A stretch of DNA of 64,000 bases from Hoplostethus atlanticus (GCA_034670405.1 JAXDDX010000181.1:248001-312000), one strand, 5' to 3'. Positions 35,140 to 48,679 are shown, counted from the first letter of the stretch. Numbers and translations: made by a program. The notes: generated by a model from the sequence alone, not told the origin.

Positions 35140-38013
35140 TCACATCTTGGTGATGCAGAAAACATCCTAAATAAATGAAGAGATTCAGGACGGTGAATGG
35201 GAAAATTTGTGAATGTGCAACAGCAATGATAGTTGAGGGATCTCTTGAACTGTGTTGAAGATGCATAGTGTGGTCAACTCACCAGGCTGTCTGTCAGCCC
35301 CCGGTCCTTAAGAATGTGGAGCACTGCATCATGAATGGTGACAAACAGCCGGCTCTTGGGGATGGACTCCGAGAAGAAACCTGCCCTTTCCAACTGTTCC
35401 ACCACACAGGCTAGCATTTGACCACACACACACACACACACGCAGAGAGAGGGGCACATTTATGATTGCATGACCAGAGGAAGAGTATTCTATGATTCTA
35501 GAAATAAATATTTATGTTTGGTTTATTTAATACAGGGTCAGCATTTGTCCCACCGGCAATAAAGTGGTGCCACTGAGGCCAGGGCCTTGACGCAGTTATT
35601 ATCAAAGCTTCAGTGCCTTGACTGCGCTTTAAGGACACTGATGGTTTCTGTTATGTCTGGTTGCTCTTTCTGCCACTCACCTTGACAGTGTGTTAGATAT
35701 ATGTCCACATCAATCTCTCCAAAGTCTCTGAACATCTGTGTTGTGGAGAATTGAAAAAAGAAAACAACTATGAGATATAACAGATTGTGTTTTTCTCTTC
35801 TATCCTGTCTATGTTTTCTTCTGCATTCTGTCCTTTATCGCTCTCTCTGCCTCCTAACTTTTATGCAAAACATATGGAACATAAAATGTGAACACAGATC
35901 CTCTGTTGGCCCACAGCACAGGGCTGCTTCTGAACGACAGCAACACACAATGTTACCTAAATAGAAAGGCTAAAAATGATCCACCTCTAAAAATGTATTT
36001 CTAGGTGAGCGTGCACTCCCTGACCATAAAGTCATTCCCTCGATGTTAAAAAAAAGGAAAGTGCTAAACAAAAAAAAGTGGTAACTGGGCAGCCACCAAC
36101 TCTAGATGGTACATCCAAACACACCATAAAGTTTTGAAACATGACGTACTGTTGAGTGTTTTGAAAAACCAAATTAAAGTCCGATATGTACTCCTGTCAT
36201 AACCTCTCTAGACACACAGTGTGGTCTGGTGTTGCTCTCTTTACATTATGTGCACATTCTCTTGACACGCCTGTATTCATGTTCAAGTTAACACACTCAC
36301 AAACCCAACACACTCGTAGAGTATGCAGACAGACATACATTTGTCAAGGTCTTGACAGTAACTGTGTCCGCAAAGCTGGTTGTGGCGAGGTCCAAGATGA
36401 TGCTGTGTGTGCGTGATCCGCAGGCCCTTCCCTCTACATCTCTGTCGCGTGGTGTCTGTCTGGTGTCGTCATCACCATGGCAACTTCTCTCTGAGTCTGA
36501 GTCTGACATGCTTGCGTCATGCCGGTAAGCCAAGTTTACCTGGCCCTTAACATAGCCATTTGTGGGTGTCTCAGTAAGGGTTGTGGCCTCACCGTTCATG
36601 CCTCTCTGGTAATAGGTTGAAAAAAGTGGAAAAAAGTGAGTGGCTTATCATTTGAGATTCAATTACTGATTATTGTATTTCGCAAGAGATAGTAATATTT
36701 TAGGCATCTGTTCACTTGTTTCTTCGCCTTCTTTTTAGCTTTCTTTTTCTCTTTCTCCTGTTGACGCTTCTGTTTTGCATCTCGTTTCTTCTTTTCTGTC
36801 AGCAGCTTCCCAATTTCAATTCCACTCTGCACAAAGAGTTAAGGAAAAAGAGAAAGTGAGACGAGTGAGAAAGATAGTGAAAGCAATTAAGGGTGCTGTA
36901 GACAGCGGATAGGGATTACATCTTGTAATCAGATGCGTGTGTACACACACACAAACACACACACGGATACACACACACACACACCTTCTCTTGTAGGGCC
37001 TCCAAGTACAGCTCAGCATTGGTGTAGTAGACAGTAGCGGATGAACGGAAGATGGTAATGCCTGGAATCTCTTTGGCCTGCAGGGACACATCATGAAGTA
37101 GCAGAGTTCAGGAACTCACATTGTAACTGTGCTCTCATTCGCACTTTTCACTTCCCCAAGGTACCATTTAACTAAATGGTGCTCTCCTACTATTTAATGT
37201 CTGCAACTCTGTCTTCCTCTTCCTCTCTTGTGGGTGTCTATGGTGCTAGGCGTCCTTCATTTAGTACAAAAAGATTCTTACCTCCTCATACGTGTCTTTG
37301 TCCAGATACAGCTCAGTGCCCGGCACTTGGCCCAGGATAGAGTAGCGGGGCCTGGGTATTAAGATATTAAAATGACTGTCCTGCAGTGCTGTCAAAGAGT
37401 AACCAGAAACATGTTTGTATATATGATAGTAAGACTGCATGGTGTATAGTTACAGTTGTGTTCTGAAGATGACAGTGAGAATGGAAAAGCCAATGGAGAC
37501 GACCAGACCCACGTCCAGGTTGAGCAGGACTGTGCATGTGAATGTTACCAGCCACACCAGCTAGAGGGCAATATAAACACTGACAGTCAGTAGAGGACAA
37601 AAGTGGTCCAGGGTTGGTGCAGTATTTAATTGAACATGACGATTAAAGAGGATTTAGTCATACCAAATCAACCTTGCTGCTCTTCCACAGCAGAGGGATG
37701 TCCAGGAACTGCTTGAACATTCCTTTCAAATTCGCAAACACTATTGTGGATAGGACGGCCTGGGAACGACGCAAGCATGACCGCAGACACACACACGGAC
37801 GCACACACACACACACACACACACACAGTTTCATCAGTTATTAAATAGTGTGCAAAGAGAGAGATTTGGAAGAGTTGAGAGAACATGCAGAGGAAGGAGA
37901 GGGAGGATGAGAGTAATCCAGGAAGAGTTACCTTTGGGAGCTCTTCAAACAGAGAGCCTATTTTCAAAACAGTGATCAACACGATGATGGAAGAAACCAC
38001 TCCAGCAACCTGA

Positions 38014-38046
<33 letters not shown>

Positions 38047-40438
38047 TTATAAATGGTCCCAAGTTCAACATGTTGTATTCTGGTATTCGTGGTGTTTGCG
38101 TATGTGTGCGAGTGTGTGTACATGCGTGTGTGTGTATGTGTGCGGGTATGTATGTGTTTACTTGTGTCTTTCCCCCTGTGCTCTCCTGGATGAGACTGCG
38201 AGACAAGGAAGAAGTCACACAGTAACACTGAAAGAACCCTCCAATAGTGTTGCTCAGACCCAGGGCAATCAGCTCCTACAAAGAGAGAGAGACAGAGCGA
38301 CAGACAGAGAGAGAGAGAGACAGACAGTGTTTTTTTTTAGAGTTTGAACAAAACCTTATTAGCAACAAAGACACCAATCGGTTTTATCTTGGTACATATA
38401 CATTAAAAAAATGTCAACCCTCATAACTGCTTCCCTAAAAACAAAAAACAAAAAACAAAAAAAACATGCACACACTATTTACACATCATCCTCTTAGTAA
38501 ATTAAAAAATACTAGTTCCCCCCACTCATATTACTAATGATAGACAGACAGAGCAACATTTTACCTAGTTGGCTGTTTGGCTTTTTCAGGTAAAACATCT
38601 CAATTTAAAGTAATAACATACAACTATAGGCTAGTATTAAATATATACCATTGTTTAAGAATGAAAGGCCATTAGTCCATATACTCCTACTCACACTAAT
38701 GGTTATTCTATGGATCACATGGGTATCACATATTTTGGCCACTCTATGCACAGTATGCAACCATATAATTAGGTGTTGCCTTCATGCCCATGTCAACACC
38801 TCTTTGCGAAGCTAAGAGCAGCTCCAAGCATATTTAATGCACACTTGATTGAGCAAAGCTTGTTGGACATTAAAGATTTAGCAGTGTTCCCAGCCCATTT
38901 CTCTCCAGTGCAAAACGATCCCAGTCACATGCTATTGCCAGTACGTGTGTGTGTGTGTGTGTGTGTGTGAGAAAAGGAAACATTCCTGTATGTCTGCTTG
39001 TGCACATGAAAAAGGAGGAGGCAGGCAAACAGAGGGAGACACATTCTGAGAGACTATAGGTTATTTGTGGTTCTGCCATTGAGTGTTCAAGAGAACAAGA
39101 TTGTTTCCACCAATGTGACAGCATGACCAGCATGACCAAGTGTAATAACGGAGTAGAGAATACGGTTTAAAATTAGGCCAAGGCTTGGCTCTGCCAACAA
39201 AGAGAGGGCCTGTGCTTCCACTTTTAGTCACACTGCCACTCCAAGGATAACTCTCACAGGTGTTTGAGAGTATAGGATAGCGCTTTGTGCAATGTGTGTG
39301 CGTTTGTATCCGTGTTTGTGTGTGCCTCCGCCTCACCTGATTGCTATCCACTTTGTAGCCATGTTTAAGAGCAAACGTTTTGCCTAGGGAAATGTTGATT
39401 GCAAAGGCCACGATGGCGACCGCAAACGCATCGCCTATCACATCTGAGAACAAAGTCACATCTGGGACACGAGGAGCCTTGAGCCTGGAGCAGTGGAGAG
39501 ACGGGAGAAAGATTTGACGTTGCAATCGTAAATGGCATAATCCAGGGTGAGCGTTCATACAGAAACCCAGTTCAGATATGAAAAAAGAATAATGTTCTAT
39601 CACACAAATGACAACTATAGAGGACATCAGGCTACGCCGTCATAAATATACGGGACCATCAGACAGGCAGCACCATTCACTAGCCACCTAATCTAAATGC
39701 TACAGGGCTGTGTGTGTGAATGCGGGTGTATCAAGTGGTCTCCTCCGTTCACACATGTTAAGTTGATTTAGGCCCGCGACACATCCAGAAGGGTCAAAGT
39801 GATTTCTGGCATCCCAAAAACCCCCCTTCAACATCCGTTGAAGGGGGGACCCCTATCTACTAGCAACCAACATCAGCTAGCATGCGACACACAACTAAGG
39901 CTAACATATCTACATTCTAAACAATATACCAGCAACCATGCCACTACCTGATGCTCTGGCAGATAGCATGCTACAAACGCGGATTCATAGAATAGATCTT
40001 TAATAACCTTGTCAAACAAGGGTGACTGGAATTTTCTCTAAACAGCTCAACAAACAGCTCAAAGCACTAGTTCAGATAAAGTGCAGATCCCCTGGGGCCA
40101 TCAGGAATAAACCTCTTCACATAATAGGAGATTAAACGAATGACCTTCTGGCTTCGGTTTGCCTTGCGAACCTCAGACCTAAAGTTTCTGAGTTGAATTA
40201 TCTCTGAAGGTCAAAGACTGCAGCAGCTGGTCTGGCGTCTTGTTGACGATCCAGTCTCTGCCAACAGGCTTACACAATGTTATTCCTTTATACAGACAGT
40301 TCTACTACAGGACATGAACAGGACACTGCACTGTCAACCTTTAAACTTCATTAAACTGCTAATATATCTTATCTTTAGATGTGTCTGTCTCCTGTCTTCC
40401 TGTCTGGACATGGCTTAGACATGGGTAGACTCAGCTCA

Positions 40439-40478
<40 letters not shown>

Positions 40479-43400
40479 CTCGACCCTGTTTCTTGGTAGA
40501 GTGTGTATCAACTCTACGTATCTGCAACCTGTAGAGTACAACTGGTACTTTTGTGTCTGTGACCTTGTGAACAGCAAGACCAGAATCAACTGTAGCGTAT
40601 ATCATTCTGATGAATGTTGTCTCTGTTAGGTCTACAGACTGGCACCACCTCTCTCTCTCTCTCTCTCTCTCTTGCTCTCTTTCTCTCCCACTATCTCTCT
40701 CTGTTTCACACATATTTCAGTGACGCCTATGCAAACTTACCCATTGGGTATCTCTCCAACCACATCAATGTTATAGGCAGTATGCAGTTCAGTATAGTAG
40801 GAGATGATTGTTGCCGTAATGATCTGTAATGAAAAACATGTTGGTCTGGTGTGGGGGTTAAATTGTTACTTTCAACATATGTGACCCCCTGGTTGGGAAT
40901 GCAAGCAGAAAAGAGACCAGCCATTTCCTAGACTCAGTTCATCGTTTGAATTGTCTGAAAATGACATTGAGAAACCACACAGAGAATCACTGGGGACAAG
41001 GTGCCCCCTGCTGGACTATAAGGTGAACATGAAAGAAAGAACGAAAGAAAGAAAGAAAGAAAGAAAGAAGGACAGACAATAAGACTTACAACTATGAGTT
41101 CTATGGGGATGGGCATAGGCAGCTTCTTGCTATAGCAGGCATTGAGTTCCTTGACCACAATAAGAACAGCGAGGGCCACCAGACTGACCACCAGCTCTCC
41201 CACGTTAGTCTGGGGTAGCAATGAACAGATGTCCGCCAGGATCTATGGAGGGAGGAATGGGGGAATGGAGGGAGGGATACAGAGAGGGGTGGAGGAAGGG
41301 AGAAAGAGTAGTCAAAAGGGTTTGAAAACATATTATCACTTACATTGTGTAGGAGGCACCAAACATGTGCAGTCACTTTGACTTATCATGATAATAATAG
41401 CAATCAGTCATATAGTGTAATGTATCAGTGTAGTAGTATACTCGTCCTAGGGTGAGAAAATGAGAAATACAAAGCTACCTCCAATGACGGGACCAAGAAG
41501 GAAACAAGATACACTAAAACAATATCTGACTGCTGCTTTAAATACACTGGTATTGACCCCCATAAGGACAAGGACACTATGCCACCCTGCTGCCCATAAG
41601 TGTGTCTACCAATCACTATGTGTGTTGTATAATGCATGATGTACTCACATAGATTTGGGAGAGAGGTCCAGAGAAGCGTGATGGCTTGATTCCAAACAGG
41701 TACTTGAGTTGGGAGATGGTTACATGACATGCAGCTCCTGTAGTGTAGCCTCGAACCAGAGGCTCAGACAGGTAGGTGACTACGAAACCAAACCTCACCA
41801 AACCCAACAGGATCTGAGGACAGAAAGAAAGAGAGAGAGAGAGAGAGAGAGACAGACATCGTTCTTCAGTGTCTCAGTATAGTCACTACAAGATTTCAGT
41901 TTGTGAAAGAAGTCACTCAAGACACACACACACACACACACCTACCTGAAAGAGTCCTCCTAGCACAGTGACGGCACATGCTATTTGTACTCTGTAGGCG
42001 TCCCGTGCTTCGATGTCCACAGCTCCTGTTCCGTTGGTTCCATTGAGGATCTTAAAGTGAGTGTCTGGTGCCAGCCTCTCTGTCACACTACCAATCATGA
42101 TGCTGATCACAGCAAATGTACCTGGACATACACATACAAACATAGACACTTACTAGGGAAGTGCTAAGGAAGAGGTTTTAGCCAAAACAGAGGGCCTCTT
42201 GGACCCCTTTCAGTTTGGCTATAGGGCCACAAGGGTGCAAGATGCTATTGTCACCTTGATCTTCTATGTAAACAGCTTAAGTCTAGTAAAAGCCATGCTA
42301 GGTTGCTTTTTGTAGATTTCTCATCAGCTTTCAGTACAATGCACGTGCACCTTCTGGTTGAGGAATTTTGACCTTGAGCCTGGCATCCATTTCCTCACCA
42401 ATAGAACTCAGAGAGTGAGAGTAAGTTGACACCTGTCTAGTGAGCTAATTTTGTCCACCGGCTCGCAGGTCTCTGGTTTAGTCCCCTATCTGCCATGAGG
42501 AAAAGGTAAGAACTCTTTCATACCTATTGCTATTAGAGCTTTAAATGCTTTTGTAAGGAGGAGGTAGCCATGATGTTACTGTGGATGATGATGTTCATGA
42601 TGCTGATGATGATTGTTAAGATAGGACAATAACGATACGTTGATATGTTGATGATATGTTAGTGTCAGGTTGTCGATGATATATGGTATATTTATATTTA
42701 TTGTACAACCTTTTAACTCTCTCCCGTCCTCCATCACTAACCTCCCCACACACACACAAACACATTATTGTCTCTCTCACCTATGGAGATGTGTCTGGAA
42801 GTGCCAAAGATGAAGTAGATCAGCACAGGGTAGAGGGAGGTGTACAGGCCAAACACTGGGGGTATGGCTGCTAGGAGGGCATACGCCATACCTGGAGAAG
42901 CAGTACAAGAAAATACATGTACAAATCTGTTACATGATATATTTTTGTATTTACCTACAAGAAGACTTTCATCTAAAAACAAGTCGGGTTGAACAATGCT
43001 ATGTAAAATATGAGAGATACTTGCGTGTTTGGTAAGGTGTGGTAACTGTTTGCTTTTCGTACATCATGTGTTCTTTCCCTGTACATATTCATACCAACCC
43101 TGCGGCAGATGCATGATGCCCACACTGAAACCAGAAATCAGGTCCCCCACGGCATTTTCTCTGATGGAGTAGTGAGGCAGCCATGAGAGAACAGGTACAC
43201 AGCCTAGCACTGTCTGCTTCAGCCTGGGTCCCGAACACCTGCGACCGGGGGGGGGGGCGGGGGGGGGGACATGGGAATGAGCAATTCAAGAGATATATTG
43301 TGATTAAAAACTGCATTTGCATTACATAATAATGATAGTACACAATTTCATGTTACGATATTTCTCAAAATGTTTCAACTTGGTTTCTCAGCCACAGCGC

Positions 43401-44395
43401 TTTGTGTTGGCAGTGAGTGGCATGCTGTGAGTGGCACTTGCACTGTGGTCCTCTGAGACAGGAGGTATGGTGTGTCAGTGAGTCAATATCACAATAGTCA
43501 ACAGAGAAAAGGCAGGGGGAATAGGTGGTAGAGGTACAGGAGGGGTGTAAGAGGTTGTATGTGTGCTTTGAGTGTTGGGACAGCTGCAGCACAGTGTTTA
43601 TCAGCTGGCCTTGTGACACAGGCAAATGACACAGGCAAATGTCAATATGCTACTTTTCACTTGATATGACAGATATAATGTACTATAATGTAAGATGTAA
43701 CATCTTCAGTATCAGTCCTCTCCCCATTAATATGTTACAAGATCACCAAACATTCCTAGTGTTAATCGAATTGCATCTGAACATCTGGTCTCAGTCTACG
43801 GCCTATGTCAGTTCGATTGGTTAATATTTGGTGAATGTGCCACACAATGCGTCACTGGGTGTAATGAGGGCTTCCATCCAAAGACAACTGTGAACTTTGC
43901 TCATCCACTCTGACTGGATCGCTCAGAGGAAACTATCCGTCAGACTTTTTTTAAACCTCTACTATTTTGCTCTTGGATTTGTCTCTGAAATTACACAACA
44001 ACTGAAACACACACCTCACTTTTTCATGTTTCCCTTTCAACGTGAACAGTTAACAGTTAGTTAACACGCACACACATAGACACACCCAAATGTAAACACA
44101 TGTAAATACATATACATGCAGGTTCAACACACGTTTATCCTAAAATTGCTTTGTCAACATACGTCACCCTTGAGTGTAATCACAATGGCAGACGATCACA
44201 GTCCTCTCCTTTCTCAATTTCCTGCCCCTCCCCGTGTCCTGTGTCCTATTTTTACCTGAGGGAATCTTTTATCCGCTTACGCAGGGGTGGCTTGGTGAAG
44301 CGTGTCCTTTTTCGCGCCACCTTATCCAGGCATAACTCATCCAAAACTTCCCGGTGCACAAAATATTCCCCAGTTGAGCAATCCTGCAACTCCAT
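35140..44395 (-). CDS. slc26a6: SLC26 anion exchanger, SLC26A6-like, 19 coding exons, 753 aa
   Basis: Exons in transcript order: 44395-44256, 43238-43099, 42891-42781, 42121-41946, 41813-41649, 41242-41090, 40823-40741, 39484-39337, 38275-38162, 38009-37932, 37759-37664, 37560-37454, 37351-37282, 37077-36985, 36826-36716, 36605-36339, 35735-35681, 35410-35283, 35166-35140; phases close to TGA. It is a multi-pass exchanger (Cl-, HCO3-, oxalate, sulfate) of apical epithelial membranes. The SLC26 signature reads [20 protein letters not shown], followed by [31 protein letters not shown] and [13 protein letters not shown] are further conserved blocks. The STAS domain starts around residue 500 and has a Lys-rich then acidic insert (559-660) before [14 protein letters not shown]. 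The ending ITKM resembles a class I PDZ ligand. Length is near human SLC26A6 (759 aa), and p4htm nearby supports A6, but A3/A5-type is not excluded. Confidence 0.85.
39821..39848. other. 12-bp perfect inverted repeat with 4-base loop in a slc26a6 intron
   Basis: CCCCCCTTCAAC (39821-39832) pairs exactly with GTTGAAGGGGGG (39837-39848). It lies in slc26a6 intron 7 (between exons 7 and 8), which also holds about 1.1 kb of sequence in which I recognise nothing else. Confidence 0.85.
40442..40475. repeat. (CA)n microsatellite in slc26a6 intron 7
   Basis: A pure CA array of about 34 bp. A CT-rich array follows at 40650-40685. Confidence 0.95.
41033..41069. repeat. (GAAA)n tetranucleotide repeat near the slc26a6 exon 6 donor
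   Basis: GAAAGAAAGAAC and further GAAA units, ending about 20 bases beyond the exon 6 donor within intron 6. Confidence 0.9.
42200..42500 (+). pseudogene. Degenerate LINE reverse-transcriptase fragment in slc26a6 intron 3
   Basis: On the plus strand the translation in shifting frames gives DPFQFGYR, then [31 protein letters not shown] and LSTGSQVSG. These follow the order of the fingers and palm motifs of non-LTR (L2/CR1/Rex-like) reverse transcriptases. Several frameshifts and stops lie between the motifs, so it is dead. It is antisense to slc26a6. Confidence 0.8.
43247..43268 (-). promoter_or_regulatory. slc26a6: Poly-C polypyrimidine tract of the slc26a6 exon 2 acceptor
   Basis: The plus strand has 22 bases of G with a single C at 43258. 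On the minus strand this is the pyrimidine tract nine bases before the exon 2 start (acceptor GGTCGCAG). A tract made only of C is unusual, since U-rich tracts bind U2AF best. Confidence 0.8.
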
Positions 44396-44473
44396 GACTA
44401 TTTCACTGAATTCAACAGACCTCAGTAAAGTCAGTCACACAATTCCCCTTTCAGCTCCTTTTCTGCTTTTCCC

Positions 44474-44481
44474 ACTTATAG
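44474..44481 (-). promoter_or_regulatory. slc26a6: Possible TATA box of slc26a6
   Basis: CTATAAGT on the minus strand, about 80 bases upstream of the chosen ATG. If used, the 5'UTR would be about 50 bases. Alternatively a noncoding first exon lies further upstream in the intergenic region. Confidence 0.3.
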
Positions 44482-44736
44482 ATTTCTCCTGCACCTCAAA
44501 AGCCACATATAGTGAAAGATTGGTGAGCAAAGGTTCCTCGGTGTGCAATATTTGTCTCTGTAGCTGTTCTTTTTGGACTGTGGGAGTGACTGTCCCTCTC
44601 CTGTCTTTATGAGAGAACACCCACCACCACACCCACTACCCCACTCCTCCATTCACACACCTGTGGAAATGTGTGTTTGTCTGTGTCTTAATTATCCTAT
44701 GATGATTAACCTCAGGAAAACTACAACTACAACTAG

Positions 44737-44737
<1 letters not shown>

Positions 44738-44774
<37 letters not shown>
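44738..44774. repeat. (CA)n microsatellite upstream of slc26a6
   Basis: A pure CA array of about 37 bp in the divergent intergenic region between slc26a6 and kbtbd12. Confidence 0.95.
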
Positions 44775-44780
<6 letters not shown>

Positions 44781-47700
44781 ACACTGTTCACCACATATGA
44801 CAACACTGTGGCAACACCTGCTGATGCTTGCATACAAGGCTGTATGTATGTTACACTGATCAGATTCATGTGTGCATGTTATGGCATGTTATCTCCTGTA
44901 AAACAAACACCTGACGCAGTTCTGGAAAGGATTAGGATTAGGCCGGTTATTTTGTGTGTGTGTGCAGATTGACTGGCCTAGTAATACCTTATCTTTATGG
45001 CTCTCTCTCTCCTCATTCAGGAGATAAAATGGGGTTATTTTAAAAGGCATCAGGAATGTTACTGCCATTAGCCAATGTGTTTTATGGTATGTCAAAGCTC
45101 TTAACCTTAAACCTTCTTAACCTTAAATAAATCCAGACTTGCGTTGACCAATACTGAATCAATGCAGTGAATGTGTGCCTCTCAAACAGAACTGGATCAA
45201 TTTTATTTTCTTTCTTCATCAATGGAGTTGATGAACACAATCTTCTCTTCCACCGTGAGTCAGACTTAAGAACAATCATTGTTGTACTCACACAAAATGC
45301 AATGTTAGCACACTAGAGCATTTTAAGGACATCTAATACACTCAAGCAAGTTTGGTGATGATGCACAGATGCGGGGACATACACGAGATATCAAAGATGA
45401 CTTTCTCTATATGCATTGTATGTTATATATCTATAAGCTTTCTTTGATCCATTAAAAAAGGCTCAATATATCACTTTGACTTTAAAAATGTCTAGGGTTT
45501 CAACTCTGACATTTGAACATTTGAACCCGGTGTGAACGATCGATCTGACAAACTCATTAGTCACATTCCTAACAAGTACCTTTCAAACCAGGTATTTGCA
45601 GTTTGCAGAGCTTGGTTACTCTTTAATTGGGTCTTTGTCAACATCACTTTGATCATTGATTTCGGTTTATCTAAGATTATCACCATTCAGCATGTGTGAA
45701 ATGGAAAGGGAAAGACTCATAGAGTGAGTGGTGAATGTTTGGGTCAATTTACTCACTTATCTTTCTTGGATAAACTGAAGTCGTAGTGTATGTTTAATGT
45801 GCTTTAGTTCATAGTCTTCATTGAAAGCCTTGTAGCTCACCAAAGTGATACCGAACAGAGAGAATGAAAACTAACTGGCATACACAATTTGCTCATTGTC
45901 ACAGGTCTGCAGTTTATGATGTTGCTTCGTTTCTGCAACACCACTGTGCATGATGTCTTTCTTTGTACCTGAAACATTTGGAAGTATGTGTTTATATTTT
46001 ATTATTTTAGATTTTATAGTATTATTTTGATCATTGTACACAGAGCCACTCAGGATTTCCTAGTGATCATGGGCCACACAATGAGTGTCATAATCCTACA
46101 GCATTTTAAAGGAAAAACTGCTGTTACATAATATACTGTTCGTGTCTATGACTGAAATGACTAACAGTAATAGATCACCGTTGGACATAACAGGAAATAT
46201 GATGCCTGCACACATTAACTTCTGTCTCTGTCCCACACGTTGTCCAAACGTGAGGTCTTCAAGCTAAGGAACACTAGGAGGAACACTCAGACCAGAGAGG
46301 CTAACTATGATACAGAGGATGGGAACAAAGAAAATGATCAAAAGAAAGAGACAGAAAAAGAGAGGAGGAGGAGGAGGAGAGAGGGCACAGTTTGAAAATA
46401 CCTGTTATTCTCAGATAATACTATCTACCTATCACTGTGGGTGTGTGGAGCGCCTAAATCTATTTTCTGCTTTACTATTGATTGATATTTGAGTGTGTTG
46501 TAGTACTGAAAGTATTCTAATCTCAAAAAAAGTTTTTAAAAAAATAAATAAAAGTAAACACAGAGCCATTTTATCATTATATTTTTCCAGATATAATAAA
46601 AGAGGAGTACAAATATTTTTAAACAGAGGTTACATTAGATCAAACTACCAAAAGAGACAGTTTTATAACAGAACAAAGGTGATTTTTTTAATAGCAATTT
46701 ACAAAATCTTTTCCTCCCTGTGTCCTGAACAGGACAGCATTTACTTAAGATGTGTAATGTGTGTTCAATTCCTACATGCTGTATGCTGCCCAGGCTAACA
46801 AACAGAATAATAACAGGACTAAGTAAACTAAAAATAATAGAGGGGATAAGACAAGAGTGCCCATCTTACACTGTTATCTTCTGATCAACATGACATTAAC
46901 TCTATATCAGGCTTTCAAATGCAGATCATTTTGTCGCCTGCCTTTTTTATCTATTCAATCTTATCTAAAGGCAAATATTTAACCATTAACTATATATTTA
47001 CGATTAGGCGGATTGCCTGATAACCTGTCACCCCTTCATCCCTTTACTCTGATAACCTGTTAAGGGTTATAGAGTTCCTTGTGGCTAATAAGGCAAAGCC
47101 AACTTTCTTTTGTAAAACATGCAGGGTGGATAAAGGATAGAAGGGATGGACACGTGTAGCAGAGTAATGTAAGTAATGTGTAGCTTGGCCAAAGGTTTTT
47201 ATGAACAACTTGGTCCGGTCATTGGATTGACAGTATGGCAACATTTTCACACGTGAGCGTGGATATTTGCACATGTATGCACATACACGCACATACGCAC
47301 AACTTGACTAGATAGAACTGATTAATCTAAAGTCTCTGTACTTTGGCACAAAACTATAAAGACCTCTGCAGCACATGCTTTTGTCCACGATATTGTGCAC
47401 TAAATTCATCATAATCCAAAGGACACAAGATACAGCAGAATTCAATAAAATGGAAATGGAACATTGACATAATATAACTATATATACCTATAACTATAAC
47501 TATAACCATTTTATACCACCAATGAGCATTCCAGAAAACAAATGCACCTCCAAGTCTTTGACATTGATGATTATGTGTACAGCCAAAGGTTTGCTGTCAG
47601 TAGTCAACTTGTTTTGGTGTCTGACATCTGGAGCTGCTGAGTCATGAGCAACCAAACATGCTGTTAAGCATATTGTGAGTCGCTGTGTCATTGTGTCTTC

Positions 47701-48616
47701 TGAGGGGGAATAAATGCCGCGTAAAGAATTTATTTCTCCATTGATAGATCGATTGATTTAAATAATTATTTTAGGTTCTACATGAAATCCATTTTTTTTT
47801 CCTGAAATGAAGCAAATTACACCCAAAAAATGCAGAAAATATTCCATGTCTTATAAAATATAGAAATGATAAGGTTTAAAACATTGTTTGAACAACTGTA
47901 TTGACACCACCTCTGCAACTTGAACAGGGCACGTGCACTGGTCTATTTAAAACCTTTTTACCAGTGAGCACATGCTAGTGCTTCACTCTCAAGTCACAGT
48001 AGCACAGAACAGCAGACAGACATGACAGCAACCAAAAACACAGCAGTCTGTGCAGCGTAGTTTGAAATACTGAACCATTTCAATTCTGAAAATTCTGCAA
48101 ACCACTGTGAATCCTGGACAACCGCTGGAAACTGGTATGGGAGCTTTGCACTGAGAGCACTTGGCTAATGTCATGCTAACATGCTACGACTCTGAATTGC
48201 TTCTGCATGTCTGCCTGGTGTGAGGTTACCTGTGTATGTTTAGCGCACTAACTGAGAGTGGCATTACCCTCTCCACAACTTTGTGGTTTGGTGGGCCAGC
48301 TGCTCGGGAGTGGAAGCAGCTTGAGAGACTGGTCTACATGGATAGTGGGCAGTTCTTTAGGTCAGGTGTTATACTTTCATGATGTTCTGTTTGTAAGTAC
48401 ACAATCCAGAATGTATCATTTTAAATGTTGGCCATATTGATAACAATCATGTTTAGCTGACAGCATACTATCAGTTTTTGTATCAAATGATATGGTTAGG
48501 GCCTCAAGTTGGTCATCGAAGTATAGAGATTAGAAACAAAAACAGAAGAAAAGGATGTCTTCTTTATTGCACCCCTGCAGCAAGTATTTCAAGTATTTCT
48601 GTTTACACATTACATT
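44775..48616. other. Intergenic region between the divergent slc26a6 and kbtbd12 genes
   Basis: No coding exon, RNA gene or clear mobile element was recognised in these 3.8 kb. Both genes start outward from here, so promoters and noncoding first exons are expected, but there is no CpG-rich stretch to mark them. A purine-rich GGA stretch sits at 46361-46385. Confidence 0.4.
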
Positions 48617-48679
48617 TTGTTCCAAGGTCTTTCTGTTTGGAGTTGCCTGAGGTGGTGCAGCCATCGAGAACAGCAATCC

